Shown here: piece after piece, positions 59,390 to 64,000 of the stretch
How positions within the stretch are numbered: the first letter of the stretch is position 1
Layout: each line of letters begins with the position of its first letter
NCBI RefSeq assembly: GCF_004331385.1
Contig: NZ_SJON01000014.1
Coordinates: 43,242 to 107,241 of the forward strand
Direction: 5' to 3'
Source: Enterobacter quasihormaechei
GTDB lineage: Bacteria > Pseudomonadota > Gammaproteobacteria > Enterobacterales > Enterobacteriaceae
Length of the DNA stretch: 64,000 bases
Made by a program: the position numbers and the translations under genes
The notes under the pieces: generated by a model
What the model was told of the DNA's origin: nothing
The model's database searches: none
The model's input: the letters and a program-made list of their open reading frames with translations, nothing else

Positions 59390-59412
59390 CGGGCCGCTCT
59401 GCGGCCCGTTTC
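59390..59412 (+). terminator. Probable terminator of dcuA
   Basis: CGGGCCGC (59390-59397) and GCGGCCCG (59401-59408) pair over a three-base loop and are followed by TTT. Thirty bases after the dcuA stop. Confidence 0.75.
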
Positions 59413-59472
59413 ATTAATGACCAATCGCATGGCGTGATATAGTGAAGACTTTCGTGATGAGGAGGTCGACTT

Positions 59473-59796
59473 GTGAACACGCCTGATGCTGTTGTTGTAC
59501 TGTGTACCGCCCCTGATGAAGCCTCTGCCCAGGATCTCGCCGCCAAAGTGCTGGCCGAAAAACTGGCTGCCTGCGTCACGCTTTTACCCGGCGCAACCTC
59601 CCTTTATTACTGGGAAGGCAAGCTGGAGCAAGAGTACGAAGTCCAGATGTTGCTCAAAACCAATCTGACTAACCAGCAGGCGCTCCTCGACTGCCTCAAG
59701 TCTCATCATCCATACCAAACCCCGGAGCTGCTGGTGCTGCCAGTAGTCCACGGCGATAACGATTATCTCTCATGGCTCAACGCTTCTTTACGCTGA
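59473..59796 (+). CDS. cutA: CutA, divalent-cation tolerance protein
   Basis: A 107-residue trimeric protein: [54 protein letters not shown]. It is linked with copper tolerance in E. coli, though its actual role is uncertain. The start is GTG at 59473 after GGAGG. Its 3' end overlaps dsbD by 25 bp. Confidence 0.95.
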   Translation: MNTPDAVVVLCTAPDEASAQDLAAKVLAEKLAACVTLLPGATSLYYWEGKLEQEYEVQMLLKTNLTNQQALLDCLKSHHPYQTPELLVLPVVHGDNDYLSWLNASLR

Positions 59797-61463
59797 TCCT
59801 GCTGCTGTGCAGCACGTCAGTTTTTGCCGGGTTGTTTGACGCACCCGGCCGTTCGAACTTTATTCCAGCCGACCAGGCGTTCGTTTTCGACTTTCAGCAA
59901 AACCAGCACGATCTCAGCCTCACCTGGCAGGTGAAAGAGGGTTACTACCTCTACCGCAAGCAGGTCAGCATCACGCCAGCAAAGGCTGACGTTGGCGCAT
60001 TGCAGATGCCCGCTGGCGAATGGCACGAGGACGAGTTCTACGGCAAAAGTGAAATTTATCGCCAGCGCTTAAGCGTGCCCGTCACGGTGAATCAGGCGGA
60101 TAAAGGCGCTACCCTGACGGTGACGTATCAGGGGTGTGCCGACGCCGGGTTCTGCTATCCGCCGGAAACAAAAGTCGTGCCGCTGAGTGAAGTCAAAGGC
60201 GTAGCCGCGGCTTCTCCGCCTCTTGCGAGCGAAGAGGCCAAAGGCCGCGCTGACCTGCCTTTCTCCGCGTTATGGGCGTTACTGATTGGTATCGGCATCG
60301 CCTTTACGCCCTGCGTACTGCCCATGTACCCGCTTATCTCTGGCATCGTGCTGGGCGGCAAGCAACGTCTTTCCACCGCCCGTGCGCTGGTGCTGGCCTT
60401 TATCTACGTGCAGGGCATGGCGCTAACCTATACCGCGCTTGGCCTCGTGGTCGCCGCTGCTGGATTGCAGTTCCAGGCAGCCCTTCAGCACCCTTATGTG
60501 CTTATCGGGCTGTCAGCGGTGTTTATTCTTCTGGCGCTGTCGATGTTTGGCCTGTTTACCCTGCAACTGCCCTCTTCCCTGCAAACCCGTCTGACGCTGA
60601 TGAGCAACCGTCAGCAGGGTGGCTCTGCGGGCGGTGTGTTCGCTATGGGTGCCATCGCCGGTCTGATTTGCTCTCCCTGCACCACCGCGCCGCTGAGCGC
60701 CATCCTGTTATACATTGCCCAGAGCGGCAACCTGTGGCTCGGCGGCGGCACGCTGTACCTCTACGCGCTCGGCATGGGCCTGCCGCTGATCCTGGTGACG
60801 GTGTTTGGCAATCGTCTGCTGCCGAAGAGCGGCCCGTGGATGGAGACAGTGAAAACCGCGTTCGGTTTTGTCATTCTGGCGCTCCCGGTATTCCTGCTGG
60901 AACGCATCATCGGTGACGTCTGGGGTACACGTCTGTGGGCGATGCTCGGCGTGGCCTTCTTCAGCTGGGCGTTTATCGTGAGTCTGGGTGCGAAGAAGCC
61001 GTGGATGCGTCTGGTACAGATCCTTCTGCTGGCGGCCGCGCTGGTGAGCGTCCGTCCTTTGCAGGACTGGGCGTTTGGCACCCCGACAGGTCAGACGCAG
61101 GCTCATCTGAATTTTATACAGATTAAGAACGTGGATGACCTTAACCGCGCCCTGGCGCAGGCAAAAGGCAAACCGGTCATGCTTGATCTCTATGCCGACT
61201 GGTGCGTGGCCTGCAAAGAGTTTGAAAAATACACCTTCAGCGATCCGCAGGTACAACACGCGCTGAGCGATACCGTTCTGCTTCAGGCGAACGTTACCGC
61301 CAACAGCGCGCAGGATAAGGCTCTGCTGAAGCAACTTAACGTTCTCGGTTTGCCTACCATCCTGTTCTTCAATGAACAGGGGGCAGAACAGCCGACGCAG
61401 CGTGTAACCGGGTTTATGGACGCGACGGCATTCAACGCGCATTTGCGCAATCGCCAACCGTAA
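59772..61463 (+). CDS. dsbD: DsbD, thiol:disulfide interchange protein
   Basis: A 563-residue inner-membrane reductase carrying electrons from cytoplasmic thioredoxin to DsbC, DsbG and CcmG. Signal peptide 1-19, then the periplasmic N-terminal domain with its cysteines in [11 protein letters not shown]; eight membrane helices with redox cysteines in [14 protein letters not shown] and [11 protein letters not shown]; and the thioredoxin-like C-terminal domain with [12 protein letters not shown]. All three cysteine pairs are present. The start lies inside cutA, so translation is probably coupled. Confidence 0.97.
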   Translation: MAQRFFTLILLLCSTSVFAGLFDAPGRSNFIPADQAFVFDFQQNQHDLSLTWQVKEGYYLYRKQVSITPAKADVGALQMPAGEWHEDEFYGKSEIYRQRLSVPVTVNQADKGATLTVTYQGCADAGFCYPPETKVVPLSEVKGVAAASPPLASEEAKGRADLPFSALWALLIGIGIAFTPCVLPMYPLISGIVLGGKQRLSTARALVLAFIYVQGMALTYTALGLVVAAAGLQFQAALQHPYVLIGLSAVFILLALSMFGLFTLQLPSSLQTRLTLMSNRQQGGSAGGVFAMGAIAGLICSPCTTAPLSAILLYIAQSGNLWLGGGTLYLYALGMGLPLILVTVFGNRLLPKSGPWMETVKTAFGFVILALPVFLLERIIGDVWGTRLWAMLGVAFFSWAFIVSLGAKKPWMRLVQILLLAAALVSVRPLQDWAFGTPTGQTQAHLNFIQIKNVDDLNRALAQAKGKPVMLDLYADWCVACKEFEKYTFSDPQVQHALSDTVLLQANVTANSAQDKALLKQLNVLGLPTILFFNEQGAEQPTQRVTGFMDATAFNAHLRNRQP

Positions 61464-61512
61464 ACAACACTTTAGACGGGACAAACCGTTGGGAATAGCG
61501 GAGGAGATAACC

Positions 61513-62088
61513 GTGCAACGCGAAGACGTACTGGGACAAGCCCTGCAATTACTTGAGATTCAAGGGATCGCCAGCACCACGCTTGAGATGGTAGCCGACC
61601 GTATCGATTACCCTCTGGATGAACTTAAGCGCTTCTGGCCGGATAAAGAGGCGCTGCTTTATGATGCCCTGCGCTATCTCAGCCAGCAGGTGGATATCTG
61701 GCGCAGGCAGCTGATGCTGAATGAAGAACTGACCACCGAGCAAAAGCTGCTGGCACGCTATACCGCGCTGACGGAGTGTGTCACCAACAACCGTTACCCT
61801 GGCTGCCTGTTTATCGCCGCCTGCACCTACTTCCCCGATCCCGGGCACCCTATCCATCAGCTGGCAGATCAGCAAAAACGTGCGGCGCACGAGTTCACAC
61901 ACGAGCTGCTGACCACACTTGAAGTGGATGACCCGGCGATGGTCGCGAAGCAGATGGAGCTGGTGCTGGAAGGTTGCCTGAGCCGTATGCTGGTGAACCG
62001 TAGCCAGGCTGATGTGGATACGGCGCACCGTCTGGCGGAAGATATTTTGCGGTTTGCACAGTGCCGTATGGGTGGCGCACTGACCTAA
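61513..62088 (+). CDS. yjdC: YjdC, TetR-family regulator
   Basis: A 191-residue TetR-type protein. The N-terminal helix-turn-helix is [20 protein letters not shown]; the C-terminal ligand domain includes [21 protein letters not shown] chose GTG at 61513 ([11 protein letters not shown]), seven bases after AGGAG, over a longer frame from TTG at 61489. It lies downstream of dsbD as in E. coli. Its targets are not known to me. Its stop codon interlocks with that of the LysE-type exporter (CTAA at 62085-62088). Confidence 0.9.
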   Translation: MQREDVLGQALQLLEIQGIASTTLEMVADRIDYPLDELKRFWPDKEALLYDALRYLSQQVDIWRRQLMLNEELTTEQKLLARYTALTECVTNNRYPGCLFIAACTYFPDPGHPIHQLADQQKRAAHEFTHELLTTLEVDDPAMVAKQMELVLEGCLSRMLVNRSQADVDTAHRLAEDILRFAQCRMGGALT

Positions 62089-62675
62089 GCCAGCATTCCC
62101 GTCCAGGCGGAGATAAACAAACACAGCGCCATTACGCGCTGAAATCGCACCATCGCCACGGTGGTGCGGAAAATCCGGTTTACCGCCTTTCCCAGCCACG
62201 CCCAGCACAACAAACAGACCACTGAGATCGCCAGGAACCATAGCGCCATCAGCGCAATATCCCGTAATGCATGGTCGCTTGCCGGTGCAAACAGACTGAC
62301 AACTGCCAGCGCCATCATCCAGGTTTTCGGATTCACAACCTGTAATAACGCCGCCGCCCGGGCGGTAAATCGTACAGGGCGTCTGGAGGAGAGATTTGCG
62401 GCCGGGGCGCTAAACAGCTGCCAGCTCATCCAGGAAAGCCATAGCACACCCGCCCAGCTCATCACCTGACGTATCAGCGGATACTGGCGTAACGCTTCTC
62501 CTGCCCCTGCGCCGGAAACCAGGACAATAGCGCTGGCGGCAATACACCCACCGAGGATCGCAGGTACCGTATTTTTTACGCCAAAGTGCTGACTGTTAGT
62601 CAGTACCAGAATATTGGTTGGCCCCGGCGTAATGGAGGCGACAAACGCAAACAACAGAAAGGATAATAAATTCAC
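62085..62675 (-). CDS. LysE/RhtB-family amino-acid exporter
   Basis: A 196-residue inner-membrane protein with about six helices. The LysE/RhtB start [20 protein letters not shown] and the mid-protein [15 protein letters not shown] are diagnostic. The exported substrate cannot be told. An AraC-type regulator is 36 bp upstream in the same direction, so the two probably form a regulated pair. AAGGAGCCACC precedes the ATG. I recall no E. coli homologue at this place between yjdC and pheU. Confidence 0.88.
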   Translation of the reverse strand: MNLLSFLLFAFVASITPGPTNILVLTNSQHFGVKNTVPAILGGCIAASAIVLVSGAGAGEALRQYPLIRQVMSWAGVLWLSWMSWQLFSAPAANLSSRRPVRFTARAAALLQVVNPKTWMMALAVVSLFAPASDHALRDIALMALWFLAISVVCLLCWAWLGKAVNRIFRTTVAMVRFQRVMALCLFISAWTGMLA

Positions 62676-62711
62676 AGGTGGCTCCTTTTTAGTAGAGCCA
62701 TGAATGTGCCG

Positions 62712-63557
62712 TTATTTTCTGGAAACGTCTGGAAGGTTTGTGCACAACCGACGGTAGTGTGCCGGAGAAATACGGTACGCCCGCTGGAACCAGCGACCAA
62801 GATGGCTTTGATCGGCAAAACCCACTGCCGTGGCAACATCAACAGGCAGTCCCCCACACGCCAGCATCTGTCGGGCCTTTGCCAGACGCAGCTGGATAAG
62901 CCAGGCGTGCGGCGCGAGGTGAAACTCGCGCTTAAAGCAGCGAGTGAGGGTAAAGCGATCCGTCCCCGTCTCACGCGCAAGGTCTGATAGCCCCACGTTT
63001 TCGCCGATATGCGCATAGAGATAGTCACGGGCACGATGCGCCACGGCGGAGCTTTGTAACTGAGACGGGAGTCTCTTACGCCAGTGGCAGTGGGCTGTAA
63101 TCTGAGAGAGCAGGTTATCCATTGTGCTTTGCTGTACGATTTTCATTTCATCGTTATGCAACGAGGCGAACGTATCACCGATAGAGCGCACCAGCTGAGG
63201 CTCCCGCGTCAGCGTTTGGGCAAAGTGGAGGGTGTAGCTCCCGGGAGTCGCGTCGTACAGACCCTGAAGCGTACGGGTGAGCCAGCGTTCATCGAGATAA
63301 AAGGTCAGATAAGTAAAGCCACCCTCTACCGGCGCATCACCGTCATGGATTTCACCAGGCTCAAGTAAAAAAGCATCGCCCGGCTGGCTATGGTGCCGTT
63401 CACGCCGACAGTGGAACTGCTGCGTGCCGGAAAGGGTTATTCCGACCAGATAGCTGTCGTGCCAGTGGGGATCAAAGGCATGCCCTTCGAAATGTGCCTT
63501 GATTGTTTCAATACCTGTTTCTGCATGCTGACGCAGCTCAAGCCAGTCATTTGCCAT
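62712..63557 (-). CDS. AraC-family transcriptional regulator
   Basis: A 281-residue regulator with an N-terminal cupin sensor (HWHDSYLVGITLSGTQQFHC, then PGDAFLLEPGEIHDGDAP) and a C-terminal double helix-turn-helix (VGLSDLARETGTDRFTLTRC, then VDVATAVGFADQSHLGRWF). The start is the ATG at 63557 after GAGGAGG; an in-frame start at 63653 lacks such a site. Probably controls the exporter just downstream; the inducer is unknown but may be an amino acid. Confidence 0.9.
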   Translation of the reverse strand: MANDWLELRQHAETGIETIKAHFEGHAFDPHWHDSYLVGITLSGTQQFHCRRERHHSQPGDAFLLEPGEIHDGDAPVEGGFTYLTFYLDERWLTRTLQGLYDATPGSYTLHFAQTLTREPQLVRSIGDTFASLHNDEMKIVQQSTMDNLLSQITAHCHWRKRLPSQLQSSAVAHRARDYLYAHIGENVGLSDLARETGTDRFTLTRCFKREFHLAPHAWLIQLRLAKARQMLACGGLPVDVATAVGFADQSHLGRWFQRAYRISPAHYRRLCTNLPDVSRK

Positions 63558-63688
63558 ACTGCCCTCCTCTTTACCGTCAGCATTGTCATAGCTTGCCTGA
63601 ACTGTCTGGAAGATTTGTGCAATTTCAGCGCACAAACGGACAGATTGCCGCAAACTTAAGCAGTTGAACAGCTTTTCCCGAAATAATG

Positions 63689-63717
63689 TTGACGATCGCG
63701 CGCGATTGCGGTTTAAT
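63689..63717 (+). promoter_or_regulatory. Promoter of tRNA-Phe
   Basis: TTGACG (-35, 63689-63694) and TTTAAT (-10, 63712-63717) with 17-bp spacing and a GC-rich GCGCTCC discriminator, as in stable-RNA genes. Confidence 0.8.
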
Positions 63718-63727
63718 GCGCTCCGTT

Positions 63728-63803
63728 GCCCGGATAGCTCAGTCGGTAGAGCAGGGGATTGAAAATCCCCGTGTCCTTGGTTCGATTCCGAGTCCGGGCA
63801 CCA
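63728..63803 (+). tRNA. pheU: tRNA-Phe (GAA)
   Basis: 76 bases with encoded CCA: acceptor GCCCGGA pairs with TCCGGGC, D arm AGCTCAGTCGGTAGAGC, anticodon loop ATTGAAAAT with GAA, T arm TTCGATTCC. In E. coli pheU lies beside yjdC and is an integration site for islands. Nothing inserted is visible in the 197 bp to the right. Confidence 0.97.
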
Positions 63804-63813
63804 CTATTCAAAG

Positions 63814-63838
63814 AACCCAGCCTATGGCTGGGTTTTTG
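63814..63838 (+). terminator. Terminator of tRNA-Phe
   Basis: AACCCAGCC and GGCTGGGTT pair over a three-base loop, followed by TTTT. It starts ten bases after the CCA end. Confidence 0.92.
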
Positions 63839-63914
63839 CTTTTCTGCGTTTATCAAAACCTTACCTTATTTTTATTCCTGTTATCTCTTTCCGGTAAGAT
63901 CGTGCGGTGCGTAT

Positions 63915-63985
63915 TGCCCGGTGGCGCTGCGCTTACCGGGCCTACAAAACCTGTAGGCCGGATAAGGCAGTACCGCCATCCGGCT
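63915..63985. repeat. REP pair (BIME) at the right edge
   Basis: GCCCGGTGGCGCTGCGCTTA with CCGGGC, then GTAGGCCGGATAAGGCAGTA with CCGCCATCCGGC, are two inverted REP units beyond the tRNA-Phe terminator. Confidence 0.88.
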
Positions 63986-64000
63986 TGAATTCTGACGCAC

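Noticed and set aside
63804..64000. Possible genomic island at tRNA-Phe
   Set aside because: The bases to the right hold only a terminator and a REP pair. No integrase or attachment repeat is visible, though the window ends too soon to be sure.

Overview
The window is a contiguous piece of an enterobacterial chromosome. It is most likely from Enterobacter or a close relative. Gene order follows the E. coli 94-95 min region, and nearly every protein has a recognisable E. coli counterpart of matching length. Three points favour Enterobacter over Escherichia: an intact divergent ampR-ampC pair downstream of frdABCD, with an AmpC that resembles the ACT/MIR class; a LuxR-type regulator between gdx and the entericidin genes; and a yjiH-yjiG-iadA operon sitting next to groEL. 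There is no sign of a prophage, insertion sequence, integron or CRISPR array.

Layout. 1-6.9 kb: L-ascorbate utilisation (ulaABCDEF leftward, ulaG and ulaR rightward around a shared operator region) and the esterase gene yjfP. 7-13 kb: two small secreted DUF1471 proteins (bsmA, yjfN), a chemoreceptor, aidB and an MHS-family transporter. 13-29 kb: a leftward housekeeping block of two transcription groups, purA-nsrR-rnr-rlmB and nnr-tsaE-amiB-mutL-miaA-hfq-hflX-hflK-hflC, with yjeT between them. 29-31 kb: queG, a noncoding stretch with five DnaA-box-like 9-mers that I read as the datA locus, three tRNA-Gly genes and orn. 31-38 kb: rsgA, psd, mscM, yjeM. 38-43 kb: epmA and fumarate reductase. 43-48 kb: ampR/ampC, blc, gdx with a guanidine-II riboswitch, a LuxR-type regulator, ecnB, ecnA, efp, epmB. 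49-54 kb: yjeI, yjiHG-iadA, groEL-groES. 54-64 kb: yjeH, fxsA, aspA, dcuA, cutA, dsbD, yjdC, a LysE/AraC pair and tRNA-Phe.

Functional links. EF-P and two of its modification enzymes (EpmA, EpmB) all lie in the window. aspA, dcuA and frdABCD together make the anaerobic aspartate-to-fumarate-to-succinate respiration route. The hfq operon carries RNA chaperone, tRNA modification, mismatch repair and membrane-protease control genes. groE, the HflKC/HflX genes and RNase R are stress-linked.

The most interesting items beyond routine annotation are the datA-like DnaA-box cluster, the guanidine-II riboswitch, the groE heat-shock promoter with a long spacer inside a palindrome, the four convergent gene pairs that interlock their stop codons, a REP element that supplies the last codons of yjeH, and the uncharacterised LuxR, MHS transporter, chemoreceptor and AraC/LysE genes. 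I did not find a clearly new multi-gene system. All assignments come from reading the sequence and from memory of the families; no database search was run.
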